From NCBI RefSeq assembly GCF_021538895.1, contig NZ_JADDRL010000003.1:140001-204000 (forward strand): a DNA stretch of 64,000 bases, read 5' to 3'. Below are positions 25,754-33,314 of this stretch, one piece after another. The translations under genes and the position numbers were made by a program. Origin of the DNA: Streptomyces olivochromogenes (GTDB taxonomy: Bacteria; Actinomycetota; Actinomycetes; Streptomycetales; Streptomycetaceae). Positions within the stretch are counted from its first letter, which is position 1; each line of letters starts with the position of its first letter. The notes under the pieces are model-generated. The model did not search any database. It was not told the DNA's origin and saw nothing but the letters and a program-made list of their open reading frames with translations.

Positions 25754-26152
25754 CTACTCGGTCGGCTCTTCGAGCATCCTGGCCAGTACTCCGCGCTGCA
25801 GCGGCAGCACCTCCGTGTGCAGGTCGCGGCCCTTGCGGGTGAGGGCGACCCAGACGCCACGCCGGTCCTCCGCGCAGACGGACCGCTCCACCAGGCCCTC
25901 CCGCTCCAGGCGTCCGATGAGCCGGGACAGCGCGCTCTGGCTGAGATGGACCCGCCCCACCAGGTTCTGCACGCGGCACTGGTCACCCTCCCGGAGCGAC
26001 TCGGAGGCCAGGATGTCGAGCACCTCGAAGTCGCTCGCGCCCAGCCCGTGCGGGTGCAGTGCCCGGTCGATCTCGCACATCGTGCGCGCGTGCACCGACA
26101 GGATGTCCCGCCAGCGCTGCTCCAGCAGGCCCTCGGCCGTCTTGACTGCCAT
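25754..26152 (-). CDS. MarR-family regulator
   Basis: Seen: 132 aa; winged helix with LVGRVHLSQSALSRLIGRLEREGLVERS (recognition helix SQSALSRLIGRLE) and the wing CAEDRRGVWVALTRKG. N-terminal helices RDILSVHARTMCEIDRAL form the dimer interface. ATG start MAVKTAEGLL. The gene converges on pqqB with a 27-base gap and its upstream region holds an inverted repeat. Family role: repressor released by phenolic or oxidant ligands. The target is unknown; the VOC gene next to it on the same strand is one candidate. Confidence 0.88.
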   Translation of the reverse strand: MAVKTAEGLLEQRWRDILSVHARTMCEIDRALHPHGLGASDFEVLDILASESLREGDQCRVQNLVGRVHLSQSALSRLIGRLEREGLVERSVCAEDRRGVWVALTRKGRDLHTEVLPLQRGVLARMLEEPTE

Positions 26153-26182
26153 ACCCGCACGGTAACACCGATTCAGCCAATT

Positions 26183-26196
26183 GTTGAGCGTGCAAC
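26183..26196. promoter_or_regulatory. Candidate MarR operator
   Basis: Inverted repeat GTTG (26183-26186) / CAAC (26193-26196) with six bases between, 30 bases before the MarR start. The 11-mer GTGCAACTAGT at 26190-26200 is also the core of the perfect palindrome at 59151-59176. Confidence 0.35.
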
Positions 26197-26224
26197 TAGT
26201 GCGGGTGTGGGCGGTCGTCGGGCC

Positions 26225-26575
26225 TCAGGCCACCGGGTCCTGGATGAGGCCCAGCAGGTTGCCGTCGGCGTCCTTCACGGAGGCGATCAGCTTGCCGCCG
26301 CCGACGTCCGTCACGTCCTGGAGCGTCTCGGCGCCGGCCTCCAGCAGGGCCGCGAGCCGGGTCCGGATGTCGGAGACGTGCCAGTACGGAACCGGCCCGG
26401 TCATGCCCTTGGCGTGGCCGTTCGGGTCGAGACCGATCTCCTGCCCGGCGGCCCGGAAGCCGACGTAGTACGGCGCGTCGGCATAGGGCTCTACACCCAG
26501 CGCGGCGGTGAACAGGGCCTTCGCCTGGTCCAGGTCCTTGACGGGGTAGATGATCGTCTGCAGGCCGGTGGTCAT
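26225..26575 (-). CDS. VOC-family (glyoxalase-fold) protein
   Basis: Seen: 116 aa, one vicinal-oxygen-chelate half with VKDLDQAKALFTAALGVEP at the N-terminus and SVKDADGNLLGLIQDP at the C-terminus, which is the usual metal-ligand or ligand-binding strand. ATG MTTGLQTIIYPV is chosen because GAAGGAG lies eight bases upstream; a GTG three codons earlier overlaps that site. Family role ranges from glyoxalase and dioxygenase to antibiotic binding. Two such modules normally make the active site, so a homodimer is expected. Substrate unknown. Confidence 0.8.
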   Translation of the reverse strand: MTTGLQTIIYPVKDLDQAKALFTAALGVEPYADAPYYVGFRAAGQEIGLDPNGHAKGMTGPVPYWHVSDIRTRLAALLEAGAETLQDVTDVGGGKLIASVKDADGNLLGLIQDPVA

Positions 26576-26891
26576 GGAACTCACTCCTTCGCGGGATGGA
26601 CGCCGACACGTTCCGTCGGCGCTTTCACGCTAGGTCCTGCGACCACGCCACGGCTTCTCCGATCCTGACCGCTTGCCACCCACTTCGGCCATCGCCGAGC
26701 CCGCGCCGACCGGGCCCGGCCGTACGGGGGCGGCCGGGCCCTTCCGCCTGTTCCGGCCGCCGGGGGTGAACGGGCCCCCGTCATGGGGCCGTTCGGTCCC
26801 GGACAAGGGCCGCGGAGTCCCGGGCGTGGCGGCTTCGAGTGCGGGACAGTGGGAATGCGGGTTACGAGGAGGCTCGGACGGAGGCGACGAG
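26576..26891. promoter_or_regulatory. Divergent intergenic region (VOC gene / HTH gene)
   Basis: 316 bases without a gene. On the minus strand a -10-like TAGCGT (26627-26632) is followed by the inverted repeat CGCCGAC / GTCGGCG (26601-26621, 7-base spacer), placed where an operator would block the VOC promoter. The rest is GC-rich with no other clear signal; GGAGG near 26870 serves the HTH gene. Confidence 0.4.
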
Positions 26892-27179
26892 ATGCTGAGG
26901 ACTCCCGTCGGTGACAGGCGCCTGGACATCCTGGAGTGGCTGAAGGACCCGGCTGCCCACTTCCCGTCCCAACGGCACGCCGACCCCGCCGAGGACGGCG
27001 TCACCGCGCGGGCGGTCGCCGCCAAGCTGGGCGTGTCCCGCCGCGTCGCCGACACCCACCTCGGCCTCCTCACCCGCATCGGCCTGCTCCGCACCAAGAA
27101 GATCCGGCACCGCACGTATTACCGGCGCGACGAGGTCCGCATCGCCGAGGTGGCCCGGATGTTCGAGAAGGGCTGGTAG
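26892..27179 (+). CDS. ArsR/HTH-type winged-helix regulator
   Basis: Seen: 95 aa. RRLDILEWLKDPAAHFP and VTARAVAAKLGVSRRVADTHL (helix-turn-helix) then LLTRIGLLRTKKIRHRTYYRRDE (wing), ending FEKGW. No metal-binding CxC motif is present, so a metal sensor is unlikely. ATG MLRTPVGDRR. Homologues often sit beside efflux or dehydrogenase genes; here the neighbours are fluoride channels downstream with 214 bases between, so a direct link is not shown. Confidence 0.8.
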   Translation: MLRTPVGDRRLDILEWLKDPAAHFPSQRHADPAEDGVTARAVAAKLGVSRRVADTHLGLLTRIGLLRTKKIRHRTYYRRDEVRIAEVARMFEKGW

Positions 27180-27393
27180 GGCTCGTAGGGCTGATGGGGC
27201 TGGTGGGGGAGCGGGCCCGGCTCGGCCGCCTGCCGCGGGGGCGCTGACCGAGCTGCGGTACCCGCTCGGCGTGCTGGAGGCGATCGGCTCACGAACGCGA
27301 TGAAGTACGCGAAGTGACCCCGGTGGACACCCGACGGTAACCTGTGCCCCGGCCGCGAGCGCTCGGCAGGGGCCGAACAGGAGACGTACGAGG

Positions 27394-27849
27394 ATGACCG
27401 CCCCGGAAGCAGAGAGCCTCCGTGTCCGGCCCACCCCACCACGCCAGTCGGCCTGGCGCGCACAGCTACCGGTCGTGGGGGTGGTCGCACTCGGCGGGGC
27501 CCTCGGTGCCACCGCCCGTTATGCCCTCTCCCTGGCCTGGCCCACCTCGGTCGGCGGCTTCCCGTGGGCCACCTTCCTGATCAACGTCGCCGGCTGCGCC
27601 GTGATGGGCGTGCTCATGGTGCTCATCACCGAGGCGTGGACCGTCAACCGACTGGTGCGCCCCTTCCTCGGCACCGGCGTGCTCGGCGGCTTCACCACGT
27701 TCTCGACGTACGCCGTCGACGTGCAGCAGCTCGCCGACGACGGCCACCCGGCCCAGGCGCTCGCCTACCTCGCCGCGACCCCCCTCGCGGCGCTCACGGC
27801 GGTCTGGCTCGCGTCGGCCACGGCCCGCCGCGTCCTGTCCGGGAGGTGA
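27394..27849 (+). CDS. crcB: CrcB/Fluc fluoride channel, first subunit
   Basis: Role: exports fluoride as a dual-topology or paired channel in the cytoplasmic membrane. Seen: 151 aa, about four transmembrane segments, with the family signatures [24 protein letters not shown] (the conserved Asn) and [13 protein letters not shown] 20-residue N-terminal tail precedes the first membrane segment. It lies 86 bases upstream of a second crcB gene; such pairs usually form heterodimers with opposite topologies. No fluoride-riboswitch motif was recognised upstream. Confidence 0.93.
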   Translation: MTAPEAESLRVRPTPPRQSAWRAQLPVVGVVALGGALGATARYALSLAWPTSVGGFPWATFLINVAGCAVMGVLMVLITEAWTVNRLVRPFLGTGVLGGFTTFSTYAVDVQQLADDGHPAQALAYLAATPLAALTAVWLASATARRVLSGR

Positions 27850-27935
27850 CGGCGACCGGGCTCGCCCGCCATGTCGCTCGGCGCGAGCGAGGCGGATGAA
27901 TCGGGCGAAACGGTCACGGGAGGTAAGAAGTCGTT

Positions 27936-28310
27936 GTGAACTGGCTGTTGGTCGTACTGGGGGCCGTGGTCGGCGCCCCGCTGCGCTATCTGACCGACCG
28001 CGCCGTCCAGTCGCGGCACGACTCGGCCTTCCCCTGGGGCACTTTCGTGGTGAATGTCACCGGCTGTCTCGTTCTCGGCCTGCTGACCGGCGCGGTCTCC
28101 GTGGGCGCGGCCGACGCCCACCTGCGGCTTGTGGTGGGCACCGGGCTGTGCGGGGCCCTGACCACCTACTCGACGTTCTCGTACGAGACGCTGAAGCTGA
28201 CCGAGACCGGTGCGGGGCTCTACGCTGCGGCCAACGTCGTCGCGAGCGTGACGGCGGGTCTGGGTGCGGCCGTCGGCGGCGTGGCGCTCGCCGAGGTGTT
28301 CTGGACGTAG
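27936..28310 (+). CDS. crcB: CrcB/Fluc fluoride channel, second subunit
   Basis: Seen: 124 aa, four transmembrane segments, with GAPLRYLTDRAV, FVVNVTGCLVLGLL and CGALTTYSTFSYET. GTG start preceded by GGGAGG. It is shorter than the first copy and lacks its N-terminal tail, which fits the heterodimeric Fluc pairs of many Gram-positives. A degenerate 15-base tandem repeat follows. Confidence 0.93.
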   Translation: MNWLLVVLGAVVGAPLRYLTDRAVQSRHDSAFPWGTFVVNVTGCLVLGLLTGAVSVGAADAHLRLVVGTGLCGALTTYSTFSYETLKLTETGAGLYAAANVVASVTAGLGAAVGGVALAEVFWT

Positions 28311-28363
28311 GCACATCGCGGATGTCCGGGCATACTTGGTCCGTCTACAGCGCTGTCGACCAA

Positions 28364-28460
28364 GTCTCCGGAAGGCCGGGCCTTCGGGAGACCGGCCTCC
28401 GGAAGGCCGGACCTCGCAAGTCGGGCCTTTGGCAGACCGGTCCGCGCAAGGCATCCTCGG
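28364..28460. repeat. Degenerate 15-base tandem repeat with hairpin
   Basis: Between crcB and uppP about six copies of a 15-base unit resembling GGCCTTCGGAAGRCC occur; translated in one frame they give five-residue near-repeats (GLRET, GLRKA, GPRKS, GLWQT, GPRKA). At 28368-28388 the arms CCGGAAGGCC and GGCCTTCGGG form a near-perfect hairpin that may act as the crcB terminator. Confidence 0.6.
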
Positions 28461-28568
28461 AAGGCCGCACCGCCAGCACATCGCCCCTCACCACGCCGCA
28501 CCCCAGAACACCGCACCCCCCGCAGAAGACCACACCGCCCGAAGACCATCTCGTCAGAACTGGATCCT

Positions 28569-29405
28569 ATGAGCGCCATCTCCGTCGGTCAGGCCGTCGT
28601 CCTCGGAGTCGTCGAGGGGGTGACCGAATTCCTCCCCGTGTCCTCCACCGGTCACCTCAAGATCACCGAGGGGCTCATGGGCATCCCCGTCGACGACAAG
28701 TCCGTCGTCGGGTTCTCGGCGGTCATCCAGGTCGGCGCCATCGCCGCCGTGCTCGTGTACTTCTTCAAGGACATCGTGCGGATCGTCTCCGCCTGGGGCC
28801 GTGGCCTGCGCAACCGTGAGGAGCGCCAGCACCACGACTACAAGTTCGCCTGGTGGGTCATCTACGCGACGATCCCGATCGTCCTGGTGGGCCTGGCCGC
28901 CAAGGATCTCATCGACGGTCCGCTGGCCTCGCTCTGGGTGGTCGCGGGCTCGCTGATCGTCGGCAGTGGTGTGATGTGGGCGGCGGACCAGATGGGCCGC
29001 CACAAGCGTGGTGAGGACGACACCTCGTTCAAGGACGCGATGCTGGTCGGCTGCTCGCAGATCCTCGCCCTGCTCTTCCCCGGCTTCTCCCGCTCCGGCG
29101 CCACCATGTCCACCGCGCTCATCCTGGACCTGGACCGCGTCGCCGCCACCCGCCTCTCCTTCTTCCTCGGCATCCCGGCCCTGACCGGCGCCGGCCTGTA
29201 CGAGCTCAAGGACGCCCTCGGCGCCGGCGTGGGCGCCGCCCCGCTGGTCGTCGGCACGGTGGTCTCCTTCGTCGTCGCCTACGCCTCCATCGCCTGGCTG
29301 CTGAAGTTCGTCGCCAAGCACTCCTTCAACGCCTTCGTGATCTACCGGATCGTGGTGGGCCTGGCGCTCTTCGGGCTGCTGGCCGGCGGGGTCATCGGCA
29401 GCTGA
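28569..29405 (+). CDS. uppP: Undecaprenyl-diphosphatase
   Basis: Role: dephosphorylates undecaprenyl diphosphate in the membrane to recycle the lipid carrier for peptidoglycan; overproduction gives bacitracin resistance. Seen: 278 aa, multi-pass, with both active-site signatures EGVTEFLPVSSTGH (residues 16-29) and GFSRSGATMS (about 175-184). Length is typical (270-280 aa). ATG MSAISVGQAV. A strong terminator follows, so it is a single gene. Confidence 0.96.
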   Translation: MSAISVGQAVVLGVVEGVTEFLPVSSTGHLKITEGLMGIPVDDKSVVGFSAVIQVGAIAAVLVYFFKDIVRIVSAWGRGLRNREERQHHDYKFAWWVIYATIPIVLVGLAAKDLIDGPLASLWVVAGSLIVGSGVMWAADQMGRHKRGEDDTSFKDAMLVGCSQILALLFPGFSRSGATMSTALILDLDRVAATRLSFFLGIPALTGAGLYELKDALGAGVGAAPLVVGTVVSFVVAYASIAWLLKFVAKHSFNAFVIYRIVVGLALFGLLAGGVIGS

Positions 29406-29421
29406 GCGACTCCGCTCCCGA

Positions 29422-29461
29422 CACGGGGTGTGATGCCTGCATTCAGGCGTCGCACCCCGTG
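29422..29461 (+). terminator. Strong hairpin terminator after uppP
   Basis: 18-bp stem (29422-29439 with 29444-29461), loop CATT; two positions pair as G-U. Starts 16 bases after the stop codon. Confidence 0.85.
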
Positions 29462-29482
29462 AATGTTTTCTTTCCGCCGGTC

Positions 29483-29512
29483 TTGACAGTTCCCTTCCGC
29501 AGCCCGCAGGAT
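29483..29512 (+). promoter_or_regulatory. Promoter of the FadR-type gene
   Basis: Consensus -35 TTGACA (29483-29488), 18-base spacer, -10 CAGGAT (29507-29512). The GTG start is seven bases further on, predicting a leaderless transcript, although AGGA within the -10 could act as a weak ribosome site. Confidence 0.6.
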
Positions 29513-29519
29513 CGCTCCC

Positions 29520-30251
29520 GTGAACCTGTCAGACAGCCAGACAGGTGGCCGGGCCCCACGGCGCGTCAGCGCCATGGAAGCGGTGCTCGCCCACCTCCGC
29601 GGAGCCATCGAGCGCGGCGAGTACGCCATCGGCGACAAGCTGCCCTCCGAGGCGGAGCTCTGCCGCACCCTTGAGGTCTCCCGGCCCGTGCTCCGCGAGG
29701 CCCTGCGGGCGCTGCAGACGATGGGCCTGACCGTCTCCCGGACCGGCAAGGGCACCTTCGTCGTGGCCGGCGCCGTCGAAGACCCCACCTTCGGCGACTA
29801 CGCGGCCAGCGATCTGCTGGAGGTGCGCCGCCACATCGAGATCCCGGTGGCCGGGTACGCGGCCGCGCGCCGTACGCCCGAGAACCTGGACCACCTGGCC
29901 CATCTGCTGGAGCGGATGGAGCGGGAGACGGACACCACCGCCTGGGTCGCGATGGACACCCTCTTCCACCTCGCCGTGGCCGAGGCCGCCCAGAACCCGG
30001 TGTTCCGCAGGGTCATCGAGGAGATCCGCGACGCACTGGCGCGTCAGTCGGCCTTCCTCAACGAGCTCGGCGGTCGCCGCGAGCAGTCCAACCGGGAGCA
30101 CCGGGCGATCGTCGAGGCGCTGGTCGACGGCTGCGAGCACGACGCGGTCCAGGCCATGAGCCACCACCTCGACCGCGTCGAGACGACCCTCACCGACATC
30201 GTGCGCCCCACACGGGCGGACACCCCCACGGAAGGCGGGCCCGAGGCGTGA
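29520..30251 (+). CDS. GntR/FadR-subfamily regulator
   Basis: Seen: 243 aa; N-terminal winged helix IGDKLPSEAELCRTLEVSRPVLREALRALQ (two lines of the GntR signature, about residues 38-67) and a helical FadR/FCD effector domain with EVRRHIEIPVAGYAAARR, DTLFHLAVAEAAQNP and NREHRAIVEAL, the last carrying His residues that bind metal or acid ligands. It precedes asparaginase, aspartase and glutaminase genes on the same strand and overlaps the next small gene by four bases (GTGA), so it probably controls dicarboxylate/amino-acid use. Start GTG; see the promoter and operator entries. Confidence 0.9.
   Translation: MNLSDSQTGGRAPRRVSAMEAVLAHLRGAIERGEYAIGDKLPSEAELCRTLEVSRPVLREALRALQTMGLTVSRTGKGTFVVAGAVEDPTFGDYAASDLLEVRRHIEIPVAGYAAARRTPENLDHLAHLLERMERETDTTAWVAMDTLFHLAVAEAAQNPVFRRVIEEIRDALARQSAFLNELGGRREQSNREHRAIVEALVDGCEHDAVQAMSHHLDRVETTLTDIVRPTRADTPTEGGPEA
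29524..29546. promoter_or_regulatory. Operator-like inverted repeat inside the start of the FadR-type gene
   Basis: Perfect 7-base arms ACCTGTC (29524-29530) and GACAGGT (29540-29546), nine bases apart, immediately downstream of the predicted transcription start. Position fits autorepression. Confidence 0.5.
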
Positions 30252-30550
30252 GCGAGCAGTCCCTCATCCGCCGACGCGTTCCAGATCGTCCTGAACTCCG
30301 TCACCTGCTCCTCCGGCACACGATCCAGCAGGGCGAGCTCACCCGGCCCGGCCACCGACTGCCGGGTTCCCCCTGGACCGAACGCGTGACGCCGGCCTTC
30401 CCGGCCGCCGTCCTGGTCCTCATGTACGCCGACGGCGGCGCCGGCAGCACCACCGTGCTGTGCCTGCCGCTGATCGTCGGAGCGCTGGTCGCGGGCTGGT
30501 ACGCCATCCGCGGCCGTGTGGCGCGCAAGTCCACCGGAGCCGACGCGTGA
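30248..30550 (+). CDS. Small membrane protein of unknown function
   Basis: Seen: 100 aa, GTG start overlapping the stop of the FadR-type gene. The N-terminal half is charged; residues about 49-88 form two hydrophobic stretches (TPAFPAAVLVLMYADGG and TVLCLPLIVGALVAGWYAI), followed by a basic tail GRVARKSTGADA. I do not recognise the family. The translational coupling argues that it is real and co-produced with the regulator. Confidence 0.55.
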   Translation: MSEQSLIRRRVPDRPELRHLLLRHTIQQGELTRPGHRLPGSPWTERVTPAFPAAVLVLMYADGGAGSTTVLCLPLIVGALVAGWYAIRGRVARKSTGADA

Positions 30551-30594
30551 AACCCGCGCCGGTCCACTTCCACCCACCAGTGATCCGGGCAGTC

Positions 30595-31611
30595 ATGTAC
30601 AGCAGTTCACCCGCGGACGCACCCCTTGTCCGTGAGCCCCTCCACGCTCCCGTCGCCCACCTGATACGCGGCGGGGTCGTGGAGGGCATCCACTACGGTT
30701 CCGTCGTCGTCCTCGGTGCCGACGGCCAGGTGCAGTTCCAGCTCGGCGACATCGAGGCCGCCTTCTACCCGCGCTCCGCCCTCAAGCCCGTGCAGGCCGT
30801 GGCCATGCTGCGGGCCGGGCTGCCGCTCGACGGCGACCTGCTGTCGCTGGCGGCGGCGAGCCACTCCGGCGAGGAACGCCACCTCGCCGGCACCCGGCGG
30901 ATACTTCAGCTGGCCGGCCTCGCCGAGGACGACCTGCGCAACGTCCCCGACATGCCCTTCGACCCGGTCGTCCGGGACGCCTGGGTGCGCGAGGGCCGAC
31001 CGCCCTCCCGCCTCGCCCAGAACTGCTCCGGCAAGCACGCGGCCATGCTCTGGACCGCGAAGCTGGGCGGCTGGTCGCTGGACGACTACCTCGACCCGGC
31101 CCACCCCCTCCAGCAGGCGATCGCGGCGACGGTCGAGGACCTCACCGGGCAGCGCGTCGCCCGGGTGACCGTCGACGGCTGCGGCGCCCCGCTGTTCTCC
31201 ATCTCCCTGCACGGCCTGGCCCGGGCCCTCGCGCGCATCACCACGGCCGCGCCCGGCACCCCCGAGGCCCGGGTCGCGGACGCGATGCGCGCACACGCCG
31301 AGATGGCCTCCGGCGCCGGCCGGGACGTGGCCGCGCTGATGCGCGCCGTGCCCGGGCTGCTCGCCAAGGACGGCTTCGAGGGCGTCCAGGTCGCCGCCCT
31401 GCCCGACGGCCGGGCCGTCGCCGTCAAGATCGCCGACGGCGCGAACCGCGCCCGCGTCCCGGTGGCCGCGTCCGCCCTCGCCCGGGCCGGCGTCGACCCC
31501 GCCCTGCTCACCGAGTTCGCGGGCGAACTCCTGCTCGGCGGCGGGCAACCGGTCGGCAGCGTCCGTCCGGTGCGCGCCCTGGACACGGTGCCGCTGACGG
31601 CCTGCGCGTAG
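30595..31611 (+). CDS. L-asparaginase II-type (AnsA family) amidohydrolase
   Basis: Role: hydrolyses L-asparagine to aspartate and ammonia, in the cytosol (no signal peptide). Seen: 338 aa with the family signatures FYPRSALKPVQAVAMLRAGL, ASHSGEERHL, NCSGKHAAML and VDGCGAPLFSISL, and the C-terminal KIADGANRARVP. This is the PF06089 asparaginase family, which differs from E. coli AnsA/B. It is followed by the aspartase gene after a 240-base repeat-rich gap, so asparagine to aspartate to fumarate is encoded in series. ATG MYSSSPADAP; no strong ribosome site was seen. Confidence 0.88.
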   Translation: MYSSSPADAPLVREPLHAPVAHLIRGGVVEGIHYGSVVVLGADGQVQFQLGDIEAAFYPRSALKPVQAVAMLRAGLPLDGDLLSLAAASHSGEERHLAGTRRILQLAGLAEDDLRNVPDMPFDPVVRDAWVREGRPPSRLAQNCSGKHAAMLWTAKLGGWSLDDYLDPAHPLQQAIAATVEDLTGQRVARVTVDGCGAPLFSISLHGLARALARITTAAPGTPEARVADAMRAHAEMASGAGRDVAALMRAVPGLLAKDGFEGVQVAALPDGRAVAVKIADGANRARVPVAASALARAGVDPALLTEFAGELLLGGGQPVGSVRPVRALDTVPLTACA

Positions 31612-31823
31612 GGCTCCGCCGGTTCGACCGGTTCTTTGTCCGCGGGTCGTCCGTCTCTGTCCGCGGGTCGTGCGTGGCTGGTCGCGCCGTTCCCCGCGCC
31701 CCTTTGGGGGTGCTCGTCCGCTGATGGCCTGTGCGTAGGGCTCCGCTGGTTCGACCGGTTCTTGGTCTGCGGGTCGTGCGTGGCTGGTCGCGCCGTTCCC
31801 CGCGCCCCTTTGGGGCGCTTGTC
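31591..31823. repeat. Tandem duplication of the asparaginase 3' end plus Streptomyces-type intergenic repeat
   Basis: A unit starting in the last codons of asparaginase (31591) recurs at 31718 (offset 127), duplicating the end of the gene so that the second copy still reads L-M-A-C-A-stop. Copy one has an extra 21-base internal duplication (GTCCGCGGGTCGT twice). Each unit ends with a 40-base block containing TTCCCCGCGCCCCTTTGGGG (31671-31710 and 31777-31816), a motif I recognise as a common dispersed intergenic repeat of Streptomyces. Confidence 0.75.
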
Positions 31824-31851
31824 CTCACCCCCAGAAAGAGGCCGCACCCTC

Positions 31852-33264
31852 ATGACGACCGCCGCCACTCGTAGTGAGCACGACCTGCTCGGGGACCGCG
31901 ACGTCCCCGCCGACGCGTACTGGGGCGTGCACACGCTGCGCGCCACGGAGAACTTCGCCATCACCGGCACCCCGATCTCCGCCTACCCGCACCTGATCGA
32001 CGCCCTGGCCGCCGTCAAGGAGGCCGCCGCCCTCGCCAACGAGGAACTCGGCCTGCTGGAGCCGAAGAAGGCGGCCGCGATCGTCGCCGCCTGCCGGGAG
32101 ATCCGGGCCGGCGAGTTGCACGACCAGTTCGTCGTGGACGTCATCCAGGGCGGGGCCGGCACCTCGACGAACATGAACGCGAACGAGGTCATCGCCAACC
32201 GGGCGCTGGAACTGCTCGGCCACGAGAAGGGGCAGTACCGGTACCTGCACCCCAACGAGGACGTCAACCTCGGCCAGTCCACCAACGACGTCTACCCGAC
32301 CGCCGTCAAGGTCGCGACCGTCTTCGCCGTGCGCGGGCTGCTCAAGGCGATGGCCGTGCTCCAGGACACCTTCGCCCGCAAGGCCGTCGAGTTCCGCGAC
32401 GTCCTGAAGATGGGACGCACCCAGCTGCAGGACGCGGTGCCGATGACGCTGGGGCAGGAGTTCTCGGCGTATGCCGTCATGCTCGACGAGGACCGCAGCC
32501 GGCTCGCCGAGGCGGTCGAGCTGATCCACGAGATCAACCTGGGCGCCACCGCGATCGGCACCGGGCTCAACGCCCCCGCCGGATACGCCGAGTCCGCCCG
32601 CCGCCACCTCGCCGACATCACCGGGCTGCCCCTGGTGACCGCGGCCAACCTGGTCGAGGCGACCCAGGACTGCGGCGCCTTCGTCCAGATGTCCGGCGTG
32701 CTCAAGCGGATCGCCGTGAAGCTCTCCAAGAGCTGCAACGACCTGCGCCTGCTGTCCTCCGGTCCGCGCGCGGGCCTCGGCGAGATCAACCTGCCGCCGG
32801 TGCAGGCCGGTTCGAGCATCATGCCCGGCAAGGTGAACCCCGTGATCCCCGAGGTGGTCAACCAGGTCGCCTTCGAGGTGATCGGCAACGACGTCGCCAT
32901 CACCATGGCCGCCGAGGCCGGACAGCTCCAGCTCAACGCCTTCGAGCCGATCATCCTGCACTCCCTCTCGGAGAGCATCACCCACCTGCGGAGCGCCTGC
33001 GTCACGCTCGCCGAGCGCTGCGTGGCCGGCATCACCGCCAACACGGCGGCGCTGCGCGCCACCGTGGAGAACTCCATCGGCCTGGTCACCGCCCTCAACC
33101 CGCACATCGGGTACACGGCGGCCACCGACATCGCCAAGGAGGCCCTCGCCACCGGCCGTGGGGTCGCCGAACTCGTCCTGGAGAAGGGCCTGTTGCCCGC
33201 CGAGACCCTCGCGGACCTGCTCCGCCCGGAGATCGTCGCGGGCAGCACCGCCCCAGCCGCCTGA
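31852..33264 (+). CDS. aspA: Aspartate ammonia-lyase
   Basis: Role: reversible deamination of L-aspartate to fumarate and ammonia. Seen: 470 aa, typical for AspA; GSSIMPGKVNP (residues 320-330) is the superfamily signature loop with the catalytic Ser, GGAGTSTNMNANEV and HPNEDVNLGQSTNDVYPTA form the other two conserved regions. ATG MTTAATRSEH after AGAGG. It is downstream of asparaginase and upstream of glutaminase, completing an Asn/Asp/Gln degradation set under the FadR-type regulator. Confidence 0.96.
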   Translation: MTTAATRSEHDLLGDRDVPADAYWGVHTLRATENFAITGTPISAYPHLIDALAAVKEAAALANEELGLLEPKKAAAIVAACREIRAGELHDQFVVDVIQGGAGTSTNMNANEVIANRALELLGHEKGQYRYLHPNEDVNLGQSTNDVYPTAVKVATVFAVRGLLKAMAVLQDTFARKAVEFRDVLKMGRTQLQDAVPMTLGQEFSAYAVMLDEDRSRLAEAVELIHEINLGATAIGTGLNAPAGYAESARRHLADITGLPLVTAANLVEATQDCGAFVQMSGVLKRIAVKLSKSCNDLRLLSSGPRAGLGEINLPPVQAGSSIMPGKVNPVIPEVVNQVAFEVIGNDVAITMAAEAGQLQLNAFEPIILHSLSESITHLRSACVTLAERCVAGITANTAALRATVENSIGLVTALNPHIGYTAATDIAKEALATGRGVAELVLEKGLLPAETLADLLRPEIVAGSTAPAA

Positions 33265-33314
33265 CCTGCGTACACCCACCCGCGACCACGCGCCCGGACC
33301 GGCTCGGAGGCACA

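Noticed and set aside
27180..27393. Fluoride riboswitch upstream of crcB
   Set aside because: No match to the conserved fluoride aptamer core was recognised in this stretch.
28311..28568. CRISPR-like repeats
   Set aside because: Unit length is 15 bases, degenerate, without spacers of constant length.
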